Origin: Kingdonia uniflora
Lineage: Eukaryota; Streptophyta; Magnoliopsida; Ranunculales; Circaeasteraceae
Direction of reading: 5' to 3'
Length of the DNA stretch: 64,000 nucleotides
Assembly: GCA_014058105.1 (NCBI GenBank)
Contig: JACGCM010001245.1
Coordinates: 496,001 to 560,000, forward strand
Below are positions 13,079 to 24,761 of this stretch, one piece after another. The notes beneath the pieces are model-generated. The model was not told where the DNA came from. It did no database searches and worked only from the letters and a program-made list of their open reading frames with translations. Made by a program: the position numbers and the translations under genes. The stretch's first letter is position 1, and each line of letters starts with the position of its first letter.

Positions 13079-13594
13079 TCAACTTAAGACTCCCATGTCT
13101 TCACTTTTTTGTCTTACTGTAACATTATTTTCGTCTTCCTCATCACCATTCCTATAAGCAGAGCTTATTTCACCTTCTGTTTTCCTTTCAACTCCTCTGA
13201 CCACCATGTCCTCTGTTTTTATCATGTCCCCCGTTTCCACACTCATTGTGTCACTAATAGGATCTACCTCAATGTAAAATTCCAAGATGTCATCTCCGTT
13301 CATCATGTACCTTGAATCTTCCCTGCCAAAGGATTTTTGTTCCAACTGTGACTTCATGTTAAGGTACCGATTCCTCAACACATCCAAGTGTTTCTTCAGT
13401 TGTTTCCTGTTAAACTCCAAACCAGTTTGTTTAATAAACTCATCTCGTATGTACTTCCACCCTGCCTTGTTAAAAGCATTGTCTGACCAATTCCCATGTA
13501 AAACCCGTTCGAGTGCCAAATCTACAAACACCTTTTCAAGGGATTTTGTCCATTTTGTCCTTGACCTATCCTGCCTAGATAGTTGATTATCCAT
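13079..13594 (-). CDS. Myb/SANT-like domain protein (L10-interacting MYB type), open but inside CACTA
   Basis: An uninterrupted 171-codon frame starts MDNQLSRQDRSRTKWTKSLE. Residues 12-90 form a Myb/SANT-like DNA-binding domain of the plant Myb_DNA-bind_3 type, with the expected tryptophans (KWTKSLEKVF, NWSDNAFNKAGWKYI) and the NRKQLKKHLDVLRNRY helix. The C-terminal part is acidic and has no motif I recognise. Such domains occur both in host proteins and in ORF1 of PIF/Harbinger elements, but this copy differs from the ORF1 remnant at 6606-7612. Being inside the CACTA element it may be a captured host gene or a piece of another transposon. The intact frame over the whole domain is unusual here. 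Confidence 0.55.
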   Translation of the reverse strand: MDNQLSRQDRSRTKWTKSLEKVFVDLALERVLHGNWSDNAFNKAGWKYIRDEFIKQTGLEFNRKQLKKHLDVLRNRYLNMKSQLEQKSFGREDSRYMMNGDDILEFYIEVDPISDTMSVETGDMIKTEDMVVRGVERKTEGEISSAYRNGDEEDENNVTVRQKSEDMGVLS

Positions 13595-13744
13595 CGTTCA
13601 TTATGCAATCCTCCCACCTAAAACCTAAGCCTGAACCTCTCTGTTGACAGTGATAATTGCAACAAAGGCCACCAAAGTATCACCCTCATTTGGTGAGAAG
13701 ATCAATTTTGATCGACAGATTGGTTTGAACTTAACAATTGTACA

Positions 13745-14065
13745 CTCGTACATTCAAATCATACATCTTTTGAGGATGATAAGTTCAACAACGATTCTCA
13801 TGACATTGATCGTTATACTTGGGCAAAATTTCTGGAGTATACAATGAACATGTCCATTTACCCATCTCCAACAGGTATGTCTTCTTGTAGTCATATTTAC
13901 TTTAGGCTTTTTATTTTGTTATGTGTTTCATTAATTTTCATTTGGGCGATTCAGGGGTAATGATTGGGATCGATCTGGCGTACAACTTGCATGTTGCATT
14001 TGGTAACTGGTTTCCTGGGTTGAAACCACTACTGGCTCAAGCTATGAATAAGATCATGAAGGTAC
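13745..14065 (+). other. two exon-like blocks of an unidentified gene
   Basis: One block (about 13750-13875) reads [20 protein letters not shown] and ends before GTATGTC. A second (about 13955-14061) starts after CAG and reads [20 protein letters not shown], then [11 protein letters not shown], before GTACC. Both have good splice-site context and coding-like composition, so I infer part of a captured gene, but I do not recognise the protein. A short stretch of the second block (ATGAATAAGATCATGAAGG) reappears at 14164-14182. Confidence 0.4.
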
Positions 14066-14189
14066 CATACCTTTTATTCTTAATAAGTTATTAGTCTTAT
14101 TAATATTTATCGAGTAATTTGAAAATATTGTTGTGGTTTTGATTGTTTTACATTACTCACACATGAATAAGATCATGAAGGTACCACTG

Positions 14190-16030
14190 CTGGCTCAAGC
14201 TATGTAGTATGTATGTCACTCTCATACTGATACTTTAGCTCATGTTATATTTACTTGTGAGTGGGCTAGCAGAGTTTGGCTCATCTCTCATTTTCAACTA
14301 GATGTAGCACGAATAGCTTTAATATTCATTCATGTCAGTATTAAAAGTATTTCTCACAACATAAAGGATTACATTCATAGATTTTTTAGAGCTGGCAAAC
14401 GGGTCGGGTTTGGGTTACACGGGTCGGGTCATAACGGGTTCATGAGTCAAATAGGCAAACTCAAACCCGACTTGTTTAACTAAATGGGTCAGATATGCAA
14501 ACCCAAACCCGACCCTAATTTAAACAGGTCAACCCGACCTGACATGTTTAACTAAACGGGTCGGGTATGGTTGTAAAATAGCAGTTGAGTATAAGTGTAA
14601 AACAACTCATCAAAATGTAAAAGAGCAGTCCAAAAATTCAAAATATAAAAAAATAGTTTAGATTGTTTAATATAAAACAGCATTTCAACAGTACATATTC
14701 AGATTCGGAGCAATTCAACAGACATATTCAGATTTAGTTTAGATTCAGAGTAGATTTAGTTCAGATTTAGACTGAGCAATTTAGATTCATAATGTAAAAC
14801 ACTAATGTGACTAAACTAAAACAGTTAGGCTAGGCAGTTCAAAGCAGCATCACAAGTTCACAATAACATCACAATAGACAACAGGCAGATAACATCACAA
14901 CAGACATTCAAGGCAGTTTAAACTTTAAACGCAGTTCAAGTCACAACAGTATCACAACAATTCTGCAATTTAGCAACAATTGATAACAACAACAAGCCAA
15001 CAAGCCAACAATTGATAATAAAAAATCTGCAATTCAGCAAATCTTCAGCAATTCAACAAGCCAACAAGCCAACTCACGACAGTGACGACACTCTTTCGGT
15101 CTCTCTCAACAGTATTCTCATTTTCTGATTTGAGAAAACCTCATGTGTTGATTATTTGATTTGAGGAGGAGAGGCTATTGTTGAGGAGGAAAGGATGCTG
15201 CGATTATTTGATCTTTGAGAATTGAGTTTGAGAGATAAGAGTGAGAGGCTGTTGTTGAGGAGGAGAGGCTGCTGCGATGATCTTTGAGAAACAGATCAAA
15301 AGGGTTAAGGGATTGGTTGTGTAACTTGTGTTACTAAAAGGGTATTGTGTTACCACATATTTATATAAGCATACCTAAACTTAAACGGGTCACGGGTCAA
15401 CCCGAGCTACTTAAGGTAAACACTAACCCGGCCTATTTATTAAATAGGTTAGGCGGGTTTGGGTCAAATGACCCGCGACCCATTAAGTCAAAACCCAAAC
15501 CCCCTTAAAACTGGGTTGGTCGGGTCGGGTTGGCGGGTCGTGACCCATTTTGCCAACTCTAAGATTTTTGCTTCTTTTTGCTATTGGAGCTGCGCTATAG
15601 GACAGTAGATATGCTATTATTTTTTATCAAAAGTCTATAGATCCTTTCTCTGTCCTTTGTAAGAGTATACTTTTATTCTATATGGCAAAGGATAAACTGG
15701 ACTTCACTCTATTGTTCCCAGTTTATATAGAGAATGTATTGATAAAATAAAGAGTCCGAGAAGTTACTTTATCCTTATGACAGTTGCTTGATAGGATATA
15801 GCCAAGTAGGCATGGTTTACGTCCTTGATAGTTCTAAATATTGTATTTTGGCAGGTGCTAAAAGTGTCCAAGCATGTTGTGCATAAAAGGCAAAAGTCAG
15901 GGCCATCTGTTGGGCAATCCAGGTAACAAAAGAAACTACACATGAAGACCTTTTTGTTATGATAGATTGTAAAAATGTAAATTTTTTGTACAACCAGGTC
16001 ATGATAATCGATGGGAGGCAGTCTACTGGC
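14190..16030 (+). pseudogene. LINE-type zinc-binding and RNase H-like remnant, split by a hAT element
   Basis: Before the hAT insertion, 14215-14386 reads HTDTLAHVIFTCEWASRVW, the pattern of the reverse-transcriptase zinc-binding domain (zf-RVT) found downstream of plant LINE reverse transcriptases. After the insertion, 15570-15990 reads on with decayed sequence. This includes RAICWAIQVTKETTHEDLF and VMIDCKNV, which resemble the plant RNase H-like domain that follows zf-RVT (family pattern: A-x-A-x-x-W-A-I ... D-S/C). Stops are present, for example before KAKVRAIC. The two halves join across the 8-bp target duplication, which supports both calls. Confidence 0.5.
14387..15561. mobile_element. 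non-autonomous hAT transposon, innermost layer of the nest
   Basis: The ends are TAGAGCTGGCAAA (from 14387) and, on the minus strand, TAGAGTTGGCAAAA (from 15561). Both run into subterminal CGGGTCGGGTT-type repeats. The 8-bp sequence AGATTTTT is duplicated exactly at 14379-14386 and 15562-15569, the target-site size of hAT elements. The 1175-bp interior is low-complexity and has no transposase, so it would need a partner enzyme. It sits in the LINE-type remnant inside the CACTA element and is therefore the youngest of the three. Confidence 0.85.
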
Positions 16031-16956
16031 TCAAATCTTCAGACTATAAAGGGTGTAGTCGTGTGGTTTGAATCCAAATCGTCAAACAATGCGCAAAAAA
16101 CATATAAGGGAGGCGGGAGATAGGATCCATAGATCCTAGTTCATGTCTGCCCAATACAAATTTTGTAAAAGAAGAGTATAGCCTAGACTGAAGACTATTG
16201 CCAAAATAATACCTGGGAAAAGTAGCAGCCGCAGGTACTGGATAGGAGAGATCAGCACCACAAGTAATGTTATTTTTCTATGCAAATATAATCACTAAGT
16301 ATATTTTTGTTATGTTCCCAGATCTCTGTGTAATTTTTTTTGTTATGTGGGGAAAAGTTGTGATGTTATTTATGATCTGGATTTAAGAATTTATACACTA
16401 TTATTTGCAACTCTTTTTTGCTTCATGAATGAGACATGTTTTAGTGGCAAAATATATATTTTATAACGTGGGCAATATATTTTTATATTATTTAAAAATA
16501 TTTTATATATTTTTAGAATATTAATTTTTATTTGCGACGGATTACATCCATCCCTAAATCAGCGTCACAAAAATTGAATATTGGGATCCGTCGCTAAAAC
16601 AATATGCGTTGGCGACAAAATCAGATATACACGACCAACCTTGCCTAACGCCTTTGAGGGTGTCACTAAAAGTCTGGTGTCAGATGATATCTGTCACCAA
16701 TGAGTATTGTACAGCGACGAAACACGTCTATTACTAAAGCATACTATTTCAGCAACGGATTTTGTCCGACTGAAGGCTTTTAGTGACACCCTCATTGGCG
16801 TCAACTATTTAACTGACTAAGACTGTCATTATATGTCTTCCGCGACGGACAAAGTCCCTTGCTAAAAGTCAATTTTTTGGTGATGAAGGAAGACAATCAT
16901 AGTGTACTTTATTAGAAAAACACAATCAAAACGTAATCATCTAGGACATAAAGTTC

Positions 16957-17190
16957 CTAAGTTTGATTGTACTCATTCCACATAAGTGTTGTTAATTGGT
17001 CTCTGTAAGTTGACCACTCAGTAGTAGGCTCTAAATCTCTAATGTTTTCTCCTTCAAAGATGTTTTCATGCGACTCCTCCAAATAATTGTTAAATTGGTA
17101 TCTTAAGTCACTCGGGTCCACATCCATGATATGATTATGAATCACACAACAAGCAATTATCGCCACAGTTTGTGTTTCAATGCCATAGTA
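16957..17190 (-). pseudogene. PIF/Harbinger transposase, C-terminal fragment
   Basis: On the minus strand the frame reads KTYYGIETQTVAIIACCVIH, then NHIMDVDPSD, to a stop at 16957. The ACCVIHNHI block is the conserved C-terminal helix of the DDE_Tnp_4 family (usually ACCVLHNFI). The frame closes upstream near 17190, and only about 400 bp remain before the element end, so the DDE catalytic core is missing. Together with ORF1 on the same strand it identifies the outer transposon as Harbinger. Confidence 0.75.
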
Positions 17191-17577
17191 AGTCTTTGAT
17201 CAAAGTCTTGCAAATCTCTTCTTTGTTTGTATGAGAGATATATAAGGTTTTTTCATACAAGATGAGGTAAATATAGAGGGTCTTTTGGTGGGAAAATCAA
17301 CTTGTGTGTTTCTTTTGGCCGGATGAGAAGAATCATACATAATATATCATATTTAGATTTCCATAGAAAATTGATGAGAAAATCTAGCATGGGTCCACTA
17401 ATTTATAAGTGGGAAACATATTTTCTAAGGGGGGGAGAGTGAAAATTGTTTCCCACTTTTAGAGCTATTAATTTTCTCATGGAAATTATGTTTCCCATAT
17501 TTTTTGGACTACCAAACACCAAAGTAAGGAAAAAAAAATTAAGTTGGTATTTTCCCACTCCGTTTCTCACTCTTTTA

Positions 17578-17597
17578 GGATACCAAACACACCCTTA
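17578..17597 (-). repeat. Harbinger right TIR and TTA target duplication
   Basis: GGATACCAAACACACCC is followed by TTA (17595-17597). The subterminal TTTCCCACTTTT motif occurs near both ends of the element (near 6285 and 17450). Confidence 0.85.
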
Positions 17598-19669
17598 AGC
17601 TCATTTAATTTTTTGCTTTTTTTTTTCCTGTTGTATAGGTCAGAATAGTCCTAGAGGATTACATAAATTTAGTTCTAATTCCGCTTGCACTTCAAGTCTA
17701 TACCTCCAAATGGACACTCCTTTGTATTTGTTTTGTTGTCTGATTTAGGCCAAACATTTTTTCCAAAGGTCATAAGTCTGCTCAGGGACATTCATGATTT
17801 CCCTTGGGCATATGGAATGCCCTGGGACATTGCTTTGCAATGCGGGCTTTGGTTCCCCAGACGGGGTTTATCCTAATGCCTATGCCCACAGCTGTATCCG
17901 TGATTTTCCAAGCCAAGATAGACTATGATACTCGATGTTCCTAGCAACCCTACATAGTCCATATGAACAAATATGCTTAGCTATCTGGAACTAGGCATAT
18001 TGAGCTATCCTGGACGAACCCCCTATTCACAGTAAAAGTCCCAATTTAAGGAAGTCAGCCATATACTTCTACAAAACCCAAATTTTTTTGGTACCTCGTA
18101 TTCAATTCCTTTAGTTCTGCCTGGCACCTATTCTAAGACAATAGCTCCGCCCAAGACTGCAAGCGAATGTATTCCTCAAGCTGGTGCAATTGTACCGAGG
18201 TGCAATGCATCATCTTCTGATAACAAACACAAAGATATGATTGGTTCCCTCCACGTAAATCTATGCAAACGATAACACTTTCAACAATTTATGTGTTCCT
18301 CCATTAGAAAGAAAAAAAAAAAGAAAAAAAAAAAAGACTTTTGGAACAACTCTAAATGTAGAATTGGGATTGATTAAAAATCACTTCCGAAAAGAAGTTT
18401 TCAAGAGAAGTTCAATTGCACTCTTAAGGTAATGCTTATATGAAGCAAATACAAGGGTTGAATATAATTTTAATTTTTAGTGTTGAATGTGAAAACTGAA
18501 AAGTAAAGTGATATAGAGGACTATAGTTGTTCATAAAATAAAATAAAATAGGGCATATGTCTATAATAATAAGAAAAAAGAGACCCATATTTTTTCTTGG
18601 GGTTTTAACCATTGATTTTGGAGTCACAAGTAAATTCAGCGAAAAAAATGAGCCTGCGCCCGTCGGATCTCGAAAAAAAGTATCTCAGGCGTTGATTTCC
18701 CAAATCGATGTGCAAATCTCGATGGGCTGATAACAGTCTAATAAGCCAAATAGAATGGCAATCTTCAAATAATGTATGAAACAAGAAAATTTTACTTACT
18801 TGAGAGAAAATAGATAGAAGCTTAAGCTTCATTAATGGCGAAATCTTTTGTTTATATCTCTCAACGCGAAATCAATCTCACTCTCGCCATAAACTACACA
18901 GTAAAGCTGTTTCTCCTCTTTGTGATGCAGTCCCGTCCAATACCCAGACCCTTAAGTTGTGTTCAAGAGCTTCAAAAGGTAATTAGCATGCTTTGATTTA
19001 CAGTAATTTTGACATAGTTTGCTCTGTTAAGTGCTTTAATTTGGAATATTTTTGGTCTAGAATGCTCCGTTTTAACTTAGGGTTGTTTTAATTATCCAAA
19101 ATATGATTGGAATTGCTCTAGAGTTTGTAATGCTTTTGATCTGGCTTGCTCTAATTATATAATTTAATCTTTCTTGCTATAAAAAAGTTACGATTTTTAT
19201 GTTGCAAGAGAGTAAATATTTCACCCTCATTGATGATTGTTAGAGATGTGATCCTAATGGTGCATATCTTTACACCTCTTCTAAATTAAGTTTTTCTTCA
19301 ATCTATTCCTATGATTTTTATTTTTATTTTACTTTTGAAAGAGTATGCTTTCGAGGAAGCTCACAACATTTCAGTCATCCATCTGAAGCACCGATCAAGA
19401 GAATGAGATATGGATTATGTCGTCAAGGTAGATGCACAAATTCACTACTTCTGCTACAAATATCTTCTACCAGGTAATCGGCATTGGTTTTGTTTTGTTT
19501 TGTTTTGTTTTTTCTATAACTCGCGCACTCACATTCAATGAAATAACCCTTATATTAGTTAGCTATCGGCTTTATCAAAGATTGGGTTTTTTATCGTGAA
19601 TTTTACTACAAATGGTATTTTTGTGGGGAACCCTTAGCTGGTTGTACGTGTATCATACGCATATAATGC
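17598..19669. other. intergenic, no gene identified
   Basis: AT-rich DNA with an A-rich tract (18307-18335). A short exon-like segment near 18930-18980 (CAGTCCCGTCCAATACCCAG..., ending AAAAGGTAATTAG) has a plausible splice donor, but I cannot connect it to a gene. Small open frames at 18436-18832 look random. Confidence 0.4.
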
Positions 19670-19674
19670 ACATT

Positions 19675-21036
19675 TGTAGAAATATTATCTTATGAACCTG
19701 TAAGTATAGCTTTCCCTTCTTGATTGAGCAACAGCAAGGTATACAGCAGCAACGTTTTCAGCAACGATGAACAACAGCAGTAACTCAGTTGTATGAACAA
19801 CTGACAGTTTAGGCGTCAGGCAGCAGTAACTCAGTTGTTGTTCCGGTAAGGAGCAGCAACAGTTATACAGGCAGGAAGTCTGAGTTGCAGGAAGTAATAA
19901 CAATCAGTTCGTGCTAACGGCAACGCAGATTGTATTCAGGCAAAAACAGAAGCAAGTACAGGAGGTAAACTCTGTTAATAAAGCTACGCAGTTTCAGCAG
20001 CACAAGAACAACAGCAAAAGTTGGTAATTAGCGCAAGTTCTGGCAGCAAGAGCTGTTGGGTAAGGCAGGTTTCAGCTCCGGCAAACAGCAAGTATTAGCG
20101 CAAGAATAACAGGCAGGTTCAGCAGCAAAAACAGTTGGAAAAGTAGCGCAATAAGTAGCAGTTTCAGTAGCAATAGAAACTCAGTTCTGGTTTGATAAAC
20201 TCCGGTAATTTGCAACAACAGCTCAGTTGTAAACAGCGGCAAGGAACAACAGCAACTCAGTTGTAAACACGTAGCAGTAACTTGTTGTAACAACGGCAAT
20301 ATACAGCAACTTCAGGTCTGATTGCGATAATAGAATAAAGCAGCAACAAATAGGCAGATTACGACAAACAGCAGTGGACAAAACTGGTTGTTAGAGCAGC
20401 AGTAAGAACTGAACAGGAGGAGGAACTCAGGTCTGTTCTCGGTAATAAATAGCAGCAGCGCAGTCTGTACTCCGGTAAAAGGTAGCAGTAACACCGGTAA
20501 ACAGGCAGCAGTTAGTAGCACGCAATGAACAGCGCCTGTAACAAAGAGAGAGACAGCAACAGTGATAGCTCGAGGCGTGGGTCGCACTCTCTTTAAAGAG
20601 TATTTTGACCTACCTCAGGTAAGGTAACGAAGGTCTGATCTCTTCCAGGATACAACGAGCGTAACGTATACAGTAGCTTCAGTTATCCCGGAAGTCTACG
20701 TAAAAGAATAAGTGTGCAGCTCAGGTAAACCGTAAATGAAGTTAGAGATAGAGAGATGAAAAGAGCAGATAGAGAAAATTTCTTTTTCTGAGTTTTAAAG
20801 GTGGTAGAACCAAAGGTATTTAAAGGGAAGATGCAACAGCTCTTTTCCTTCAATTTTGTCAGAAGAAGTTTGTTCACTCTTGAACTGGTAAAGAGAAGAC
20901 GTCCCTAAAGATTAGGTCCACTAGTAAGAGGTGGAGAGACCAAGCAAGAGTCCAGAACTCAAGCCCAAGTGGATAACCAAAAAGAAAAAGATTAGGTTAG
21001 CCCAAGCCCAAAGGAAGTTTAAGAAAAATTCCAACA
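19675..21036 (-). repeat. solo LTR, minus orientation, with 5-bp target duplication
   Basis: Read on the minus strand it starts TGTTGGAATTTTTC at 21036 and ends TTCTACA at 19675. ACATT flanks it on both sides (19670-19674 and 21037-21041). A TATA-like TTTAAATA in the right orientation lies near 20816-20823, as expected for an LTR promoter. No internal retroelement genes are present, so this is the product of LTR-LTR recombination. The half at 19690-20580 is strikingly rich in CAGCAA/CAGTAA words. Open frames there are artefacts of that composition. Confidence 0.65.
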
Positions 21037-21041
21037 ACATT

Positions 21042-22882
21042 TGATTTGTGAAAACATGTTTCCTGTCATTATTCGGTTTTACTTACGAGTTCTTTATTCT
21101 GTTTTGTTCGTTTGTTTGGTCTTATTTGATTAATAGCTCCGAAAATCCGATTCGTTCAACTTCTTTTTTTTAGTGATGTCGCTCCTATCTATTTTCTTGA
21201 TTTTCTCGCCAAAATAGGCCGATCTTTTTCAGTGGTGGGTCGTAGGATCTTTCTTTATTTTGATGGTGTATTACCATAAAATATCTTTGTGCTTGGTGGC
21301 TACATCAACGAGGTCTGTTTAGTGATTCCTTTTTTCTTTTTCTTTTTTTCCTTTTTTTTCGTTTTTCGTTTTCATCTCTTTACACACATGTAGTGATGAG
21401 TAATTTGCTGGAGAGCAAAAGACCTCTTGGAAAATGTGGCTAGGCTTGAAAATTTTGGAAGGAAAGAGTGAAAAGTGATAACTCATCAAGCTTTAAGGCA
21501 TGTCAAAGGTCAAAGAAACTGGTTCTTGTTAAGAAATATTTCTACCCTTTCGGTAAAGACCATGAATACATAGTGAGTTTATAGAAAATCGTTATCCGAA
21601 AGGTAGAGCTATTAAATGCAAATTTTGTTCAATGCAATTAGGATATGTGGTAGATGAGGTAAACTATATATTTTTGCAATTCAACAACTTTTCAAGAATA
21701 ACAAACATTACAACCTGAAAGCAAATTATAAAGACGAAATCTTCGCGATGGTCAACTTGGATCTTTAAACCTCGCTGCTCTCAAAATGTTCAAGGTAGAG
21801 GCCAAATATATATCTGCGTGGATATCTGGAGCTATCGTACTTCTAGGGCTTCCCTTATTGAGATAGGGGCCTCTTAAAAGAGTTCTACTTGGTTAGGATG
21901 GACTTCACATTTATTACCGAGGGAGCTTCTCCCTGGTTAGGCAAATTCTCTGCTCAAGTTGTTCTAAGACAGCCCCTAAGCGGAAAATTTTATCGTAACC
22001 ACGAAGGCCATATACATGTGGAAGGCTAAATTTTGTGATAATCTCACCCAAGGTTATGGAGTTTGAACTTAGGACCTCCCCCAAATCGCGTGGGAGCTTT
22101 GTGTTCCTCATGTAAATGAGTTTGAGAGATTGTTGTGTTATAGGATTAATATGACTTGCTGGTTTAAAAGTTGGTATTACCACCTCTAATAGCTCAATCG
22201 AATTATAATTGTCTTGGGAGGAGTCAGATTACGCCTTCTTGGTTCTTTGATTTCAGCTAGATTGTTTCTTGAACATGGTAAGATACACAAGCTGCATAAG
22301 TGACTTGATAAGTCAGGTCTTTTCTGGGGTAAGGGGTAGTTAAGTTCATTCCTTTTCAGGTTTATGGGATCGCGTGTGGTAAGATAAAGGATTAAAATGT
22401 AGTATCGACCCATTAATTGTCGGGGTTATGATAATAGGACCATTAGGCAATATTTTTTAGTTTATCACTTGCTCTGATAATTAAAATCACCAATTTTACA
22501 TACTACAACTATTGTAAAATAATACTACCTTTATTTTCACCCCTTCTTGTTCATTACAACACAGACACTCTTTCAGGTAGAGCTGTAGAACAACTATAAA
22601 GATGAAACCACACTAACAAACTTCAAATAGCTCTCAATCTGAGATTGGAGAAGAAACTTAAACTATTGATGAGAACGAAACCACATTGATCTGCAACATA
22701 TTTTCTATAGGCAGAAAGAGCAATTCAGTGATGGTGTTTGGTACGGTTGGATTGATGGCTAAAGGCACATGCTTCGTAACATGTAGGCACTCTCTCCGCC
22801 TATTCCACTTGTTCTAAATATACGTCCTTTTCTTGTTTTAGGATCACCAATCAATCTCCCAAAATTCGATATTTGTTTCCAG
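21042..22882. other. no gene identified
   Basis: Mixed AT-rich sequence. The frame RYPKGRAIKCKFCSMQLGYV (about 21592-21650, plus) faintly recalls a BED-type zinc finger of hAT transposases but lacks the rest. An 89-codon minus frame at 21914-22183 matches nothing I know. Confidence 0.35.
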
Positions 22883-23311
22883 GTCACGGATAGAATGATG
22901 TTGAATGCACGACACATTTTCCCGCATAACACCCCTATAACTAAAGAAGCCTACTACTATAAAACAATATTCGAAAGGTTCTTCCTCAGGTTCGTTCAAG
23001 TCTATCTTGCTAACAGAAAATCAGCAGAACGGGCACTTGAACTGTTCTAATTTTCTATTTTTATTATTTGTAGAACTCTACCAAACTAACAGTCCCAGGA
23101 GATGCAAGTATGGTTTCTAGTACAGCCAAGGCAGTTGAATGGGACTCTGCTTGTTCAAACAACCTTGATCCTTCTGACAGAACTGCTTTAGGTGTTCATA
23201 ATTCAGCTTACGAAGCACAAGTACTTGTTGCTGCCATGGCTAATGCGAAGATTCCCTCTCAGATCGTCAACAATGACCCCAGGATGGTTATTGCTCCTAC
23301 TGTGACGAGTT
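22883..23311 (+). pseudogene. asparagine synthetase (glutamine-hydrolysing), C-terminal fragment
   Basis: Two exon-like blocks on the plus strand match the end of plant class-II asparagine synthetase. Block 1 (22883-22990) follows an AG acceptor and reads VTDRMMLNARHIFPHNTPIT, then KEAYYYKTIFERFF. Block 2 (from 23074, again after AG) reads KLTVPGDASMVSSTAKAVEW, then SNNLDPSDRTALGVHNSAYE, and shows the family's near-terminal KIPSQIVNNDPRMVIAPTV. After that it diverges into HHLKEACFYKVS instead of the normal terminus. The enzyme makes asparagine from aspartate, glutamine and ATP. Here the glutaminase domain and most of the synthetase domain are absent, so it is a dead or duplicated fragment. 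No transposon ends were found around it. Confidence 0.75.
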
Positions 23312-23355
23312 TTTTCCATCATCTTAAGGAAGCATGCTTTTATAAAGTAAGTTGA

Positions 23356-24761
23356 TTTTCTTATTTACTATCATTATACTGATTCTTATTTATAAATTAT
23401 TGTCATATGCTTAGTAATTGTTATCATATACTTAGTTATTGGTTAGTTACATGGGGGTTGTCTTCTTGTTGGCAATCATTTTTCCACGACAACTTCAAGA
23501 ATTTCATGGATCTTGGAGTTGAAGATCTGCGATGCAAAGGCTTTCATAGTAGCATCTGAACTGCTCATAGTGGATTATCTCTAAACATTGGTAAGTTACT
23601 TAATACATTCCCTTATAAAAGAATGTTATTTCAGTTAATCCTTTTACTAGCTCCAATATGATCATGTGCAGATCTATCTACAATAATGATAGTGCAACCT
23701 GATGTAGTAGTTAATATTCTACTCGCGAATCAAGGTGTCAAGAATCCTTAAAAGCTTGACTTGGCTAAGGTAACCAACTTTTTCTAGAAACTAAGGATTT
23801 TTCTTATGGAGTTTTTTTGGACATAATTTTTTCAATTCCTTGTTTTATAGACACAAGCTAAATGAGCTCTAAAAAATTCCAAGGGTGGAGACACCAAGTT
23901 CAGAAATGGCAGCCTTCATCTATCATACACCTCATGAACCTGCCTTAATCTCTGCCTTGCTATTTTTTTTAAATCAGTTGTGTTTTTTAAATAATTCACA
24001 TCTTTGTTTGAGTGGCTCCTTTATTTTGGTTGTGTGCTTATTCAGGTTATTTATTAATGGCGAGGGTGAATGATGTTCCAAGAGTAAATGGCACGCCAAG
24101 AGTTCAAAGGATTTCGGAATTTGGGGCTGCACCTTATTTGAGAAAGTGCATGCAAAGAACAAGTGATCTCTATTATTGATGATAAGCAAGCTTCTCAAAT
24201 ATGCTTAGTCTGTTAGATTCCGATGAATGTCAAATTATGGTGAAGGGATAAAGAAAGTTTACTTTGATGATTCCAAGCTTATCCCCATTCTTAGGATCGC
24301 TCCTCAAATTGTGGCCTTGCATATTTGGTAATTTAACTTTTTGTTCTACTTTATTTATTGGCTAAACACTAGCTTTATTATTGGCAAAACAAACAACATT
24401 CAAGGGGAGAACCAGACCTTATCCATTAAGAGAAATTACAATTATAAAATTTAAGAATTTTTCCTCGCTTTTCACTAATCTGAAAGTCTCTATTATCACG
24501 ATTTATCTCGAGCGAACTAGGAAAAAATTAAATGCTACCAAACTGAGCTAGAATCCCCTAAAAATTATAAGACTTAGTCTCCATTATCACATATTTTTTA
24601 CGTATCAAGTTTAAATCAAACAAAACGATCTTATCCTACATGCGCCAAAATAATTACAGATATCAATAAAAATATTGTGAGAGATACATGGAACATTATA
24701 ACAAAATAAATAAGCAACAATTTCCTTCAAATTAACAACAAGATAGAAATAACATTAAGCT
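23356..24761. other. no gene identified
   Basis: AT-rich sequence following the asparagine synthetase fragment. Small frames (for example 23885-24073) are not convincing. I see no transposon ends or repeats. Confidence 0.4.

Noticed and set aside
13109..13586. Plus-strand frames of 68 and 99 codons
   Set aside because: Antisense shadows of the Myb/SANT frame on the minus strand.
19685..20587. Leucine/serine-rich minus-strand frames
   Set aside because: Products of the CAGCAA-rich composition of the solo LTR, not coding sequence.
20054..21036. Alternative LTR starting at TGTTGGG (20054)
   Set aside because: Although TGTTGG pairs with CCAACA at the other end, the flanking bases do not match, while the 19675 boundary gives an exact ACATT duplication and an LTR-like orientation.
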